A stretch of DNA of 64,000 nt, taken from NCBI GenBank assembly GCA_025560025.1, contig CP048486.1, forward strand, positions 1,864,001 to 1,928,000. Reading direction: 5' to 3'. The notes beneath the pieces were generated by a model, which worked only from the letters and a program-made list of their open reading frames with translations, was not told the origin of the DNA and made no database searches. A program made the position numbers and the translations under genes. Position 1 is the stretch's first letter, and each line of letters opens with the position of its first letter. This DNA comes from Agrobacterium tumefaciens (GTDB lineage: Bacteria; Pseudomonadota; Alphaproteobacteria; Rhizobiales; Rhizobiaceae). Of this stretch, positions 23,832 through 33,183 are shown in pieces.

Positions 23832-24887
23832 ATGCATGCAGTGTTCGACGGTCATAATGATGTGCTGCTTCGGTTGTGGCGCAACAGCAAGGCCGGCGCC
23901 GACCCGGTTGCGGAATTCAAAAACGGCACGCGTGAAGGCCATATCGACGGTCCCCGCGCAAGGGCGGGCGGCCTTGGCGGCGGTATCTGCGCCATCTACA
24001 TCCCCTCGGGCGATCTGATTTTGCAGGAGCCGGACCAGAACGGCCACTACAACACACCGCTTGCCGCCCCGCTTGAACGCCAGCCCTCGCTTGATATCGC
24101 CATGGAAAAGGCGGCGATCGCGCTGAGGCTCGATCGTGCCGGCGCCTGGCGGCTTTGCCGCTCCACGGCGGAAATCCGCAAAGCCTTTGCCGAGGATGTT
24201 TTCGCCGCCGTGCTGCATATGGAGGGCTGCGAGGCGATCGGAGCCGATCTCGACGCGCTGGAAGTGTTTTATGCCGCCGGCCTGCGCTCGCTCGGCCCGG
24301 TCTGGAGCCGGCACAATATTTTCGGCCACGGGGTTCCCTTCTCCTATCCGATGTCGCCCGATACCGCGCCCGGTCTCACCGATGCCGGTTTTGCGCTGGT
24401 GAAGGAATGCAACCGGCTCGGTATTCTAATCGATCTCGCGCATATCACCGAAAAGGGTTTCTGGGATGTGGCGAAGACCACGAACCAGCCTTTGATCGCC
24501 AGCCATTCCAATGCGCATGCGCTCACCCCCGTCGCCCGCAATCTCACCGACAGGCAGATGGATGCCATCAAGGAAAGTGGCGGTCTGGTCGGCCTCAACT
24601 ATGCCGTGACCATGCTGCGGGCGGATGCGCGCGACATTGCCGACACCCCGCTTTCCGAAATGGTGCGCCACATCGACTACATGGTGGAGCGCATGGGCAT
24701 CGACTGCGTGGCGCTCGGATCCGATTTCGATGGCGCGACGGTACCCGTCGGCGTTGCGGATGCGAGCGGCAATCACAATCTGGTTGCGGCGCTGAAATCG
24801 GCGGGCTACGGTGACGGAGAACTGGCCAAAATCTGCCGGGAAAACTGGCTGCGCGTCCTATCCCAGGCCTGGCATGAACCGGCCTGA
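23832..24887 (+). CDS. Membrane-dipeptidase-family (M19) dipeptidase
   Basis: 351 residues from the ATG at 23832 (MHAVFDGHNDV). A TTG-initiated extension is open but implausible. M19 zinc ligands are visible: His-x-Asp in DGHNDVLL, the bridging Glu in VLHMEGCEAIG, and His residues in DLAHITEKG and IASHSNAHAL. LGSDFDGATVPVG near the C-terminus is also conserved. The family cleaves L,L- or L,D-dipeptides. There is no signal peptide, so it acts in the cytoplasm. It lies 50 bp ahead of a dipeptide-type ABC importer and very likely processes its cargo. Confidence 0.9.
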   Translation: MHAVFDGHNDVLLRLWRNSKAGADPVAEFKNGTREGHIDGPRARAGGLGGGICAIYIPSGDLILQEPDQNGHYNTPLAAPLERQPSLDIAMEKAAIALRLDRAGAWRLCRSTAEIRKAFAEDVFAAVLHMEGCEAIGADLDALEVFYAAGLRSLGPVWSRHNIFGHGVPFSYPMSPDTAPGLTDAGFALVKECNRLGILIDLAHITEKGFWDVAKTTNQPLIASHSNAHALTPVARNLTDRQMDAIKESGGLVGLNYAVTMLRADARDIADTPLSEMVRHIDYMVERMGIDCVALGSDFDGATVPVGVADASGNHNLVAALKSAGYGDGELAKICRENWLRVLSQAWHEPA

Positions 24888-24937
24888 CGACGAATAAAAG
24901 CGAACTAAATCAATATCATAACAAAAGGGGAGATCCT

Positions 24938-26578
24938 ATGATCAAATCGCTCAACAAGTCCATGCGTATCCTTAGCACCAGCGCTGCACTGTCGCTGATG
25001 ATGCTGTCTGCGCCGCATGCTTTCGCCGCCACGCCGGCCGACACTCTGGTCGAAGGTTTCGCCATCGACGACATCATCACGCTCGATCCGGGCGAAGCAT
25101 TCGAGCTGTCCGCAGCCGAAGTTACCGGCAACACCTACAGCAAGCTGGTTTCCATCGATCTCAACGACACCTCCAAGGTGATCGGCGATCTGGCCGAAAG
25201 CTGGACGACCTCCGAGGATGGTCTCACCTACACCTTCAAGCTGAAATCCGGCCTGAAATTCGCCTCCGGCAATCCGATCACCGCTGACGATGTGGCATTC
25301 TCCTTCGAGCGCGCCGTCAAGCTCGACAAGTCGCCGGCATTCCTGCTGACGCAGTTCGGCCTCAAGGGCGACAACGTCAATGAAAAAGCCAAGGCTGCGG
25401 ATGCGAACACCTTCGTACTGACGGTCGACAAGCCCTATGCGCCGAGCTTCGTGCTGAACGTGCTCACCGCAACTGTCGCTTCGGTGGTCGACAAGAAGCT
25501 CATCACCGAAAAGGCGAAGTCCGTTACCCCGAGCGCCGATTACAAATACGACACGGATTTCGGTAATGAATTCCTGAAGACCGGTTATGCCGGTTCCGGC
25601 CCCTACAAGATCCTTGGCTGGAAGGCCAATGAAGCGGTCATCCTCGAGGCCAACCCGAATTATTACGGCGAGAAGCCGAAGCTGAAGCGCGTCGTCTATC
25701 GTCACATGAAGGAAAGCTCGGGCCAGCGCCTGGCGCTTGAAAACGGCGATATCGATGTGGCCCGCAACCTCGAGCCGGGCGATATGGAAGCCGTTTCCAA
25801 GAAGGAAGGCCTTGCCGTCACCTCCGCGCCGAAGGGCACCGTCTATTATTTCAGCCTCAACCAGAAGAACGAGAACCTGAAGAAGCCCGAGGTCATCGAA
25901 GCCTTCAAATATCTGGTCGATTACGACGCCATCGGTGCGACGATCATCAAGGGCATCGGCGAAATCCACCAGACCTTCCTGCCGAAGGGCCAGCTCGGCG
26001 CGCTTGACGAGAACCCCTACAAGCTCGACGTCGCCAAGGCGAAGGAACTTCTGGCCAAGGCCGGCCTGAAGGACGGCTTCACCGTGTCCATGGATGTGCG
26101 CAATACGCAGCCGGTAACCGGCATTGCCGAAAGCGTGCAGCAGACGCTGGCGCAGGCCGGCATCAAGCTCGAAATCATTCCGGGCGATGGCAAGCAGACG
26201 CTGACCAAGTACCGCGCCCGCACCCATGATATCTACATTGGCCAGTGGGGCTCGGACTATTTCGATCCGAACTCGAATGCCGAAACCTTCACCATCAACT
26301 ACGACAATTCCGATGAGGGCAAGAACAAGACGCTCGCCTGGCGCAATGCCTGGGACGTTCCTGATCTGACCAAGGAAACCCAGTCGGCGCTTCTGGAGAA
26401 GGACAGCGCCAAGCGCGCCGCCATCTATGAAAACCTGCAGAAGGAAGTTCTGGCGAAGGGTCCCTTCGTCATCATCTTCCAGCAGACGGAAGTGGCGGGA
26501 TATTCCGCCAAGCTCAAGGGCCTGAAGCTTGGACCGAGCTTCGACACCAACTACGTCTATACGATCTCCAAGGAATGA
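24938..26578 (+). CDS. ABC transporter substrate-binding protein, family 5 (dipeptide/oligopeptide)
   Basis: 546 residues, with AGGGGAGA before the ATG. The signal peptide ends at APHAFAATP. Family 5 features: LAESWTTSEDGLTYTFKLKSGLKFASGNPITADDVAFSFER and the C-lobe phrase IAESVQQTLAQAGIKLEI. It delivers peptides or similar ligands to the permeases encoded just downstream. With the dipeptidase upstream, a dipeptide or peptide-like ligand is likely. Confidence 0.9.
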   Translation: MIKSLNKSMRILSTSAALSLMMLSAPHAFAATPADTLVEGFAIDDIITLDPGEAFELSAAEVTGNTYSKLVSIDLNDTSKVIGDLAESWTTSEDGLTYTFKLKSGLKFASGNPITADDVAFSFERAVKLDKSPAFLLTQFGLKGDNVNEKAKAADANTFVLTVDKPYAPSFVLNVLTATVASVVDKKLITEKAKSVTPSADYKYDTDFGNEFLKTGYAGSGPYKILGWKANEAVILEANPNYYGEKPKLKRVVYRHMKESSGQRLALENGDIDVARNLEPGDMEAVSKKEGLAVTSAPKGTVYYFSLNQKNENLKKPEVIEAFKYLVDYDAIGATIIKGIGEIHQTFLPKGQLGALDENPYKLDVAKAKELLAKAGLKDGFTVSMDVRNTQPVTGIAESVQQTLAQAGIKLEIIPGDGKQTLTKYRARTHDIYIGQWGSDYFDPNSNAETFTINYDNSDEGKNKTLAWRNAWDVPDLTKETQSALLEKDSAKRAAIYENLQKEVLAKGPFVIIFQQTEVAGYSAKLKGLKLGPSFDTNYVYTISKE

Positions 26579-26596
26579 TCCGGAAGGATCGGTCTC

Positions 26597-27664
26597 TTGA
26601 GCATCGTTGAAACGAACAGCCGGGCGAGGCAGGGCAAACGCCGTGCCAACGCCCGTGTGAAGGCCATTCTCGGCTTCGCCGTCACCGTCATCACCACCTT
26701 TCTGGGGTTGATGGCGGTCACATTTTTCATTGGCCGTGTGGTGCCGATCGATCCCGCACTGGCGATCGTCGGCGACCGCGCGCCTGCGCATGTGGTCGAG
26801 CGGGTGCGTGAGCAGCTCGGCCTCAACCTGCCGCTCTGGCAGCAGTTCTTTCTTTATCTGAAGCAGGCGCTTTCGGGAGATTTCGGCATCTCCGTCCTCA
26901 CCACCAATCCGGTGATGGAGGATATCAAGCGGGTGTTCCCGGCGACGATCGAACTTGCGACGATCGGCACCATCATCGGCGCCGTTTTCGGCATACCGCT
27001 CGGTGTGCTTGCCGCCGTCAAGCGCGGCAGCTTTGCCGACCAGGTGGTGCGCGTCATCGGCCTCATTGGTTATTCCGTGCCGATCTTTTGGCTGGGCCTC
27101 CTGGCGCTGCTGGTGTTTTACGCTCGGCTGCAATGGGTCGCTTATCCCGGCCGCATGGATATCGTCTATGAATTCACCTTCACGCCGGTCACGGGCTTTT
27201 TCCTGATCGACGCGATCTGGCAGCGGCAATGGGACGTGTTGTGGGACCTGTTCCGCCACATCATCCTGCCAGCCTCTCTGCTCGGTTATTTTTCACTGGC
27301 CTATATCAGCCGCATGACGCGTTCCTTCATGCTGAACGAACTTGCCCAGGAATATATCGTTGCGGCGCGCGCCAAGGGGCTTTCGGAAACCCGCATCATC
27401 TGGTTCCACGCGCTGCGCAACGCCGCCGTGCCGCTGGTGACGGTGATTGCGCTATCCTATGCCGGTCTGCTCGAAGGTTCGGTGCTGACCGAAACCATCT
27501 TCGCCTGGCCGGGGCTCGGCCTTTACATCACCAATTCCCTGCAGAATGCGGATATGAATGCCGTTCTTGGCGGCACGATCGTAATTGGCGCCATCTTTGT
27601 CGGCATCAATCTCTTCTCCGATCTGCTTTACCGGACGCTCGATCCAAGGACGCGCAGCCGATGA
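26597..27664 (+). CDS. ABC transporter permease, DppB type
   Basis: 355 residues with about six helices. Typical DppB landmarks are ERVREQLGLNLPLWQQFFLYLKQALSGDFGIS, VMEDIKRVFPATIELATIGTIIG, and the coupling loop MLNELAQEYIVAARAKGLSETRIIWFHALRNAAVPLVT. It overlaps the next permease gene by 4 nt. It forms the inner-membrane channel of the second importer in this region together with the DppC subunit. Confidence 0.92.
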   Translation: MSIVETNSRARQGKRRANARVKAILGFAVTVITTFLGLMAVTFFIGRVVPIDPALAIVGDRAPAHVVERVREQLGLNLPLWQQFFLYLKQALSGDFGISVLTTNPVMEDIKRVFPATIELATIGTIIGAVFGIPLGVLAAVKRGSFADQVVRVIGLIGYSVPIFWLGLLALLVFYARLQWVAYPGRMDIVYEFTFTPVTGFFLIDAIWQRQWDVLWDLFRHIILPASLLGYFSLAYISRMTRSFMLNELAQEYIVAARAKGLSETRIIWFHALRNAAVPLVTVIALSYAGLLEGSVLTETIFAWPGLGLYITNSLQNADMNAVLGGTIVIGAIFVGINLFSDLLYRTLDPRTRSR

Positions 27665-28593
27665 CGATTTCGACCGATACACTGAAACCTTACAGCCGCG
27701 AATGGCTGCTCTCCGACCGGCCGGCCTCGCGCAGACAGGCGCGCCTTGGCCGTGCCTATGTCATCTGGCGGCGCTTTTCGGAAAACCGGCTGGCGCTGCT
27801 GGGCCTCGGCATCATTGTTGCGCTGCTGTTCGTCGCGCTGTTTGCCAATGTGCTGGCACCGCACAATCCGGTGCAGGGCGATCTGCGCAATGCCCGGCTT
27901 CTGCCGCCGGGGACGGAAGGTTACCTGCTCGGCACGGATGATCAGGGGCGTGATATTCTCTCGCGTCTCATTCATGGCTCGCGGTTGACCCTCTTTGTCG
28001 TGCTGCTGGTGGCCATCATCGCGGCCCCCATCGGGCTCATCGTTGGCACCGTCTCGGGTTATGCCGGCGGCTGGGTGGATGCCGTTCTGATGCGCATCAC
28101 CGATATCTTTCTGGCCTTTCCGAAACTGGTTCTGGCGCTGGCGCTGGTGGCCGCCCTTGGGCCGGGCATTGAAAACGCCGTGCTCGCCATCGCGGTCACC
28201 TCATGGCCGCCCTATGCGCGCATCGCACGCGCCGAAACCATGACCTTCCGCAATTCCGATTTCATCGCGGCGGTGAAACTCATGGGGGCCTCGCCTTTCC
28301 GCATCGTCCTGAAACACGTCATGCCGCTTTGCATGTCATCGCTCATCGTGCGTGTCACGCTCGATATGGCTGGCATCATCCTCACTGCCGCCGGTCTTGG
28401 CTTCCTTGGCCTTGGCGCGCAGCCGCCGCTGCCGGAATGGGGCGCGATGATCGCCTCCGGACGCCGGTTCATTCTCGATCAATGGTGGGTTGCCGCCATG
28501 CCGGGCATTGCGATCCTGATCGTCAGCCTCGGTTTCAACCTTCTGGGCGATGGCCTGCGCGATGCGCTGGACCCCAAGGAGGCGAACCAATGA
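27661..28593 (+). CDS. ABC transporter permease, DppC type
   Basis: 310 residues from the ATG at 27661, which overlaps the preceding stop by 4 nt; the reading frame continues upstream but that part is a shadow of the DppB gene. Landmarks: an N-terminal helix after FSENRLALLGLGIIVALLFV, LLGTDDQGRDILSRLIHGSR, and the coupling loop MTFRNSDFIAAVKLMGASPFRIVLKHVMPLC, then LGFLGLGAQPPLPEWGAMI. It pairs with DppB. Confidence 0.92.
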   Translation: MTISTDTLKPYSREWLLSDRPASRRQARLGRAYVIWRRFSENRLALLGLGIIVALLFVALFANVLAPHNPVQGDLRNARLLPPGTEGYLLGTDDQGRDILSRLIHGSRLTLFVVLLVAIIAAPIGLIVGTVSGYAGGWVDAVLMRITDIFLAFPKLVLALALVAALGPGIENAVLAIAVTSWPPYARIARAETMTFRNSDFIAAVKLMGASPFRIVLKHVMPLCMSSLIVRVTLDMAGIILTAAGLGFLGLGAQPPLPEWGAMIASGRRFILDQWWVAAMPGIAILIVSLGFNLLGDGLRDALDPKEANQ

Positions 28594-29426
28594 GCGCACC
28601 GCTTCTGACTGTCGAGAACCTGCGCGTTTCCTTTCCCACCCGCACCGGGCTGGTGGAGGCGGTGCGCGGTGTCTCCTTCACGCTGGGACGCGAACGCCTC
28701 GGCATTGTCGGCGAATCCGGCTCCGGCAAATCGCAGACCGGCCGCGCCATCATGGGGCTGACCCCGAAAAGTGCGCGCATCGAGGCCGATGCCCTGCGCT
28801 TCGGGGATATCGATCTTCTCAAAGCTTCGGCGAAGGAAAGGCGGCTCATGCGCGGCAAGCGCATGGCCATGATCCTGCAGGACCCGAAATATTCGCTGAA
28901 CCCGGTCATGCCCATCGGCCGCCAGATCATGGAAACGCTGCGCACCCATGAAAAGATCGGCAGCGGCGAGGCGCGCCAGCGCACGCTCGCCATGCTGGAA
29001 GCCGTGCAAATCCGCGATCCCGAGCGCGTCTTCGATCTTTACCCGCACGAGGTTTCAGGCGGCATGGGCCAGCGTGTCATGATCGCCATGATGCTGGTCT
29101 GCGGCCCGGAATTGCTGATCGCCGATGAGCCGACTTCGGCGCTCGACGTGACCGTTCAGCTCGAAGTGCTGGACATTCTCGACAAGCTGGTGCGGGATCG
29201 CGGCATGGGGCTGATTTTCGTCAGCCACGATCTGCGGCTGGTCTCGTCCTTCTGCGACCGTGTTCTCGTCATGTATGCCGGCAAGGTGGTGGAAGAGCTT
29301 GCTTCCGCCAATCTGAAAGAGGCGAAGCACCCCTATACGCAGGGCCTGCTGAACTGCCTGCCGGAAATCGGCGGCCACCGGCATCCGCTGCCGGTTCTGG
29401 AACGCAAGCCGGAGTGGCGCGCATGA
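28590..29426 (+). CDS. ABC transporter ATP-binding protein, DppD type
   Basis: 278 residues from the ATG at 28590 (4-nt overlap with DppC). Walker [10 protein letters not shown]-loop [17 protein letters not shown], signature [15 protein letters not shown], Walker [15 protein letters not shown], switch [13 protein letters not shown], and the C-terminal oligopeptide-transporter extension ([16 protein letters not shown]). The signature has GMGQR where GMRQR or GQRQR is usual. It overlaps the DppF gene by 4 nt. Confidence 0.92.
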   Translation: MSAPLLTVENLRVSFPTRTGLVEAVRGVSFTLGRERLGIVGESGSGKSQTGRAIMGLTPKSARIEADALRFGDIDLLKASAKERRLMRGKRMAMILQDPKYSLNPVMPIGRQIMETLRTHEKIGSGEARQRTLAMLEAVQIRDPERVFDLYPHEVSGGMGQRVMIAMMLVCGPELLIADEPTSALDVTVQLEVLDILDKLVRDRGMGLIFVSHDLRLVSSFCDRVLVMYAGKVVEELASANLKEAKHPYTQGLLNCLPEIGGHRHPLPVLERKPEWRA

Positions 29427-30172
29427 GTTCAGTTCTTTCCGTTCGCGACATGGTGGTGGATTTCGACGGTTACATCGCGCTCGACCGCGTCAGCATCGAT
29501 GTGGCAGAGGGCGAATCTTTTGGCATCGTCGGCGAGTCCGGTTCCGGCAAATCCACGCTGCTGCGCGCCATTGCCGGTCTCAACCATTTCGATGAAGGCT
29601 CCCTGATGGTGGCCGGACGCTCCTATGCCGGCAAGCGCCGCGACAAGAGCTTCTATAGCGATGTGCAGATGGTGTTTCAGGACCCCTATGGCTCGCTGCA
29701 CCCGCGCCAGACGGTGGATGCGCTGCTGCTCGAACCGCTGGTCATCCACGGTCTGGATAATCGCGAGCAGCGCATTGCCCGCGCGCTGGATGAGGTGGGG
29801 CTCGGTTCCGGCTTCCGCTTCCGGTATTCGCACCAGCTTTCCGGCGGCCAGCGCCAGCGCATCGCCATTGCGCGTGCGCTGATCGTCGAGCCGAAAATCC
29901 TACTGCTGGATGAGCCGACTTCGGCCCTCGACGCCTCCATTCAGGCGGAAATCCTCAACCTGCTGGAACAGGCCCGCAAGGACCGCAATCTCACCTTCGT
30001 CATGGTCAGCCACGATCTCGGCGTCATCAGCCATATGTGCGATCGCCTTGCGGTGATGAAAAGCGGCAAGGTGGTGGAAATGTTGCAGGCGGAGGCGCTG
30101 GAAAGCCGGGAATTCAGCGCGGATTATACAAGGCAGCTGCTGGTGGCGAGCGAGGGCTTCAAGCGCGCTTGA
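29423..30172 (+). CDS. ABC transporter ATP-binding protein, DppF type
   Basis: 249 residues from the ATG at 29423, chosen because it makes the usual 4-nt overlap; a GTG three codons earlier is possible. Walker [11 protein letters not shown]-loop MVFQDPYGSLHPRQTV, signature [15 protein letters not shown], Walker [15 protein letters not shown] and switch VSHDLGVISHMCD. It is shorter than many DppF proteins because the C-terminal extension is almost absent. It is the last gene of the operon, and a palindromic repeat follows 34 nt after the stop. Confidence 0.9.
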   Translation: MSSVLSVRDMVVDFDGYIALDRVSIDVAEGESFGIVGESGSGKSTLLRAIAGLNHFDEGSLMVAGRSYAGKRRDKSFYSDVQMVFQDPYGSLHPRQTVDALLLEPLVIHGLDNREQRIARALDEVGLGSGFRFRYSHQLSGGQRQRIAIARALIVEPKILLLDEPTSALDASIQAEILNLLEQARKDRNLTFVMVSHDLGVISHMCDRLAVMKSGKVVEMLQAEALESREFSADYTRQLLVASEGFKRA

Positions 30173-30206
30173 GGTGCCGCTATAGTCGGGTCAAATGACA
30201 TCTTCC

Positions 30207-30316
30207 GTCATTCCGGCCTTGAGCCGGAATCCAGCGACCGCGCGTCTGCGCGGTCAGAGACTCTATTGCGATCAAGGACTTGATCGCGCTGGATGCCGGG
30301 TCAAGCCCGGCATGAC
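30207..30316. repeat. Palindromic intergenic repeat, family B, copy 1
   Basis: About 110 bp. It starts GTCATTCCGGCCTTGAGCC and ends with a related inverted arm GTCAAGCCCGGCATGAC, with smaller hairpins inside (for example GACCGCGC/GCGCGGTC). It fills the space between the DppF stop and the LysR start 33 bp beyond it. Related copies are at 32996 and 58423. Confidence 0.8.
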
Positions 30317-30349
30317 GGACGGTGTCGGCCAAAACAAGGTATCCAGACC

Positions 30350-31252
30350 ATGCAACTGCGCGCATTGATGTATTTCGACGAACTGGTCCGCACCAATTCC
30401 ATGCGCGCCGCGGCGGAAAATCTGAATGTCGCGCCGACGGCGGTGAGCCGGCAGATCGAGAACCTCGAATATTATTTCGGCTCGCCGCTGGTGGAGCGTT
30501 CCAGCCGCGGCGTGAAGCTGACCGCTGCGGGCGAGCTGCTCGCCGCCCGCGCCGGCAAGACGTTGCGGGAACTCGACCATGTGCACCAACTGATCGACGA
30601 TCTGAAAGGCCTGCAGCGCGGCCGGGTCACGGTCTATGCCAATGGCGCGACGGTGGCGAACCTTCTCGCGCCGGTGCTGGCGCAGTTCAGCCTGAAATAC
30701 CCAAAACTGCGCTTCGAGGTGCATATTACCAGCGCCCGCCAGGCGATGGAGGCGCTGGGTGCTGCGGAAGCCGATCTGGTCGTCAGCCTGTTTGCCCCGA
30801 AGGTTTCCGGTGTGAAAGTGCGCTCGCGCACCCGTATCAGCTATGACGCGATCTTTCCCGCCGGTCATGCGCTTGCCGGGCAGGCGGAAGTCTCGCTCAA
30901 GGAGCTGGCCAGCCTGCCGCTCGCCCTGCCGGACAAGAGTTTTGCTGCGCGTCAGGCCTTCGACACGCTGTTTGCCGATGGGGGCATCGAGCTTGATCCC
31001 GTCTTCATTACCAGCTCTTTGGAAATGCTGAAGGAGCTGGTGCTGGGCCACGCCGCCGCCACGCTGCTGCCGGCGCTTTCGGTGGCGCGGGAAATCCGCA
31101 GCGGCCAGATGGTCGCCGTTCCGCTCTCCGGCAAGAAGGGCATCCATACCCAGATCGATCTCTGCGTTGCGCCCGACCGGCAATTGTCCTTCGCCGCCTC
31201 CAAGCTCGCCGATTTCATCGAGCGTTTCATGCGCGAGGCGACGGCGGGATAA
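30350..31252 (+). CDS. LysR-family transcriptional regulator
   Basis: 300 residues from the ATG at 30350 (MQLRALMYFDELV); the frame is open upstream but runs through the repeat. The N-terminal DNA-binding domain is typical (FDELVRTNSMRAAAENL, NVAPTAVSRQIENLEYYFG, PLVERSSRGVKLTAAGELL). The effector domain follows (GRVTVYANGATVANLLAPVL). It precedes, in the same direction, a binding protein-permease-amidase cluster that it probably controls. Two inverted repeats in the gap between it and that cluster are candidate sites. Confidence 0.88.
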   Translation: MQLRALMYFDELVRTNSMRAAAENLNVAPTAVSRQIENLEYYFGSPLVERSSRGVKLTAAGELLAARAGKTLRELDHVHQLIDDLKGLQRGRVTVYANGATVANLLAPVLAQFSLKYPKLRFEVHITSARQAMEALGAAEADLVVSLFAPKVSGVKVRSRTRISYDAIFPAGHALAGQAEVSLKELASLPLALPDKSFAARQAFDTLFADGGIELDPVFITSSLEMLKELVLGHAAATLLPALSVAREIRSGQMVAVPLSGKKGIHTQIDLCVAPDRQLSFAASKLADFIERFMREATAG

Positions 31253-31302
31253 GCGGGATGGTTTGGTCTTTCCGCCCGGAAGGTTGATTTCCATCCGCAT
31301 TT

Positions 31303-31352
31303 CCGTGTAGCCATTTCAGCTACACGGAGCACACAAAAATCGAGATTGTGTG
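31303..31352. promoter_or_regulatory. Two adjacent inverted repeats before a peptide-importer operon
   Basis: A perfect 9-bp pair (CCGTGTAGC/GCTACACGG, 31303-31311 with 31319-31327) is followed by a perfect 7-bp pair (CACACAA/TTGTGTG, 31330-31336 with 31346-31352). The first could be an RNA hairpin ending the LysR message. The second lacks hairpin-stable composition and looks more like a protein site. They lie 81-130 nt before the binding-protein start. Confidence 0.45.
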
Positions 31353-31432
31353 TGCGCCTGCAACATGACACTCTTTTTGCAACGGGCGGTCTTCCGAGGG
31401 CAAAAAATGCCCCGGCCGCCAGACAGGGGACA

Positions 31433-32971
31433 ATGATGCCACGCACTTATCTTTCGCAGGCGGCAACGCTTTCGCGCCGTACCGCGCTGAGCCTTGCATT
31501 GGGCACGGCGCTCTGGCTGCCGCTTTCGGTAACGGTTGCCGAAGCCGCGCCGAAAACAGCGCTGACGCTTGGCATGGCGGTGGAGCCGGCCGGTCTCGAT
31601 CCGACCATCGCCGCCCCCGTCGCCATCGGCCAGGTCACCTGGCAGAATGTCTTCGAAGGTCTGGTGAAGATCGACCGAGAAGGCAAGGTGAAGCCGCAGC
31701 TTGCCGAAAGCTGGGAGATTTCTGCTGATGGCAAGACCTATACGTTCAAGCTGCGCAAGGGCGTGACCTTCCATGATGGCGAGGCCTTCGATTCCGCTGT
31801 CGCGAAATTTGCGCTGGATCGGGCGCGTGGCGAAAGCTCGGTCAATCCGCAGAAACGCTTCTTCGCCGCCATCGACAGTATCGAGACGCCGGATGCCGCA
31901 ACGCTGGTGCTGAAGCTGAAGCAGCCGGCCGGCAGTCTTCTCTACTGGCTGGGTTGGCCAGCCTCCGTGATGGTGGCGCCAAAAAGCGCGGAGAATAACC
32001 GTACCACTCCTGTCGGCACCGGCCCGTTCAAATTCGTGGCCTGGGCCAAGGGCGACAAGGTCGAGTTGCAGAAGAACGACGCCTATTGGGACAAGGCCGT
32101 TTCGGTAAAGCTCGACAAGGCGACCTTCCGTTTCGTCTCCGATCCGCAGGCGCAGGCCGCTGCACTGAAATCCGGCGATATCGATGCCTTCCCGGAATTC
32201 GGCGCACCGGAACTGATGACCTCCTTCGATGGCGACGCGCGCCTCGGCACCTTCGTTGGCAATACCGAGCTGAAGGTCGTGGCCGGCATGAACAATGCCC
32301 GCAAGCCCTTTGGCGACAAGCGCGTGCGTCAGGCGCTGATGATGGCGGTGGATCGCGGCACCGTCATTGAAGGCGCCTGGTCCGGCTTCGGCACGGCCAT
32401 CGGCAGCCATTACACCCCGAATGACCGCGGCTATATCGATACGACGGGCATTCACCCCTTTGATATCGACAAGGCCAAGGCGCTGCTTGCGGAAGCCGGT
32501 TATCCAGATGGTTTCAGCTTCACCATCAAGGCCCCGCAAATGGCCTATGCCCAGCGGACCTCGCAAATCCTGCAGGCGATGTTTGCCGAACTCGGCGTGA
32601 CCATGACCATCGAGACCACCGAGTTTCCGGCGAAATGGGTGGCGGATGTTCTCAAAGGCGCGGATTACGACATGACCATCGTTGCCCATGCGGAGCCGAT
32701 GGATATCGATATTTATGCGCGCGATCCCTATTATTTCAATTACAAGAACCCGACCTTCAACGAGGTCGTGGCGAATGTCGAAAAGACAGCGGATGCCGGC
32801 GAGCAGGAAAAGCTCTATGGTGAAGCCCAGAAAATCCTCGCGGAAGATGTGCCGGCTCTCTTCCTTTTCGTCATGCCGAAACTCGGCGTCTGGGACAAGA
32901 AGGTGAAGGGGCTGTGGGAAAACGAGCCCATTCCCTCGAATGTGCTGACGGATGTGCATTGGGAAGAGTGA
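31433..32971 (+). CDS. ABC transporter substrate-binding protein, family 5
   Basis: About 512 residues. Two adjacent ATGs (31433 and 31436) follow AGGGGA; the second has better spacing. A signal peptide of twin-arginine-like appearance (SRRTALSLALGTALWLPLSVTVAEA) is followed by family 5 motifs: VEPAGLDPTIAAPVAIGQVTWQNVFEGL, LAESWEISADGKTYTFKLRKGVTFHDGEAF. The ligand is unknown. The amidase gene downstream suggests an amide-containing compound. A family B repeat lies between this gene and the first permease. Confidence 0.88.
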   Translation: MMPRTYLSQAATLSRRTALSLALGTALWLPLSVTVAEAAPKTALTLGMAVEPAGLDPTIAAPVAIGQVTWQNVFEGLVKIDREGKVKPQLAESWEISADGKTYTFKLRKGVTFHDGEAFDSAVAKFALDRARGESSVNPQKRFFAAIDSIETPDAATLVLKLKQPAGSLLYWLGWPASVMVAPKSAENNRTTPVGTGPFKFVAWAKGDKVELQKNDAYWDKAVSVKLDKATFRFVSDPQAQAAALKSGDIDAFPEFGAPELMTSFDGDARLGTFVGNTELKVVAGMNNARKPFGDKRVRQALMMAVDRGTVIEGAWSGFGTAIGSHYTPNDRGYIDTTGIHPFDIDKAKALLAEAGYPDGFSFTIKAPQMAYAQRTSQILQAMFAELGVTMTIETTEFPAKWVADVLKGADYDMTIVAHAEPMDIDIYARDPYYFNYKNPTFNEVVANVEKTADAGEQEKLYGEAQKILAEDVPALFLFVMPKLGVWDKKVKGLWENEPIPSNVLTDVHWEE

Positions 32972-32995
32972 CGTTTGTCGATAGCCGTTTCTTCC

Positions 32996-33124
32996 GTCAT
33001 GTCGGTCCCCGGGTCGAGCCCGAGGATGATCCGGCATCCAGCCAGCCCAAGTCCTTGGGCTGAAAGGGCTCTCTCCGCCGCGCAGATGCGCGTCGGCTGG
33101 GTTCCGGCTCGGGGCTGGAATGAC
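32996..33124. repeat. Palindromic repeat, family B, copy 2, inside an operon
   Basis: About 129 bp with GTCAT and ATGAC-type ends. It has an inner perfect hairpin (CAGCCCAAG/CTTGGGCTG near 33043-33062) and the GC-rich block CGCCGCGCAGATGCGCG. It lies between the binding-protein stop and the permease start of one operon, where its RNA form could protect the upstream message. The copy at 58423 is the same type in the opposite orientation. Confidence 0.78.
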
Positions 33125-33183
33125 GGGAGAGAGATAACTGGACCTTCGACCGCAGGCGAAACAAAGCAAGGAGAAGATGCCAG

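Noticed and set aside
24905..27259. Open frame of 784 codons on the minus strand opposite the binding-protein and DppB genes
   Set aside because: The plus strand encodes two clear transporter proteins here with proper starts. The opposite frame is rich in Arg, His and Gly with no recognisable domain, as expected from antisense shadows in GC-rich DNA.
31316..33169. Open frame of 617 codons on the minus strand opposite a family 5 binding protein
   Set aside because: It runs through a palindromic repeat and the antisense of a clear signal-peptide protein; no domain is recognisable.
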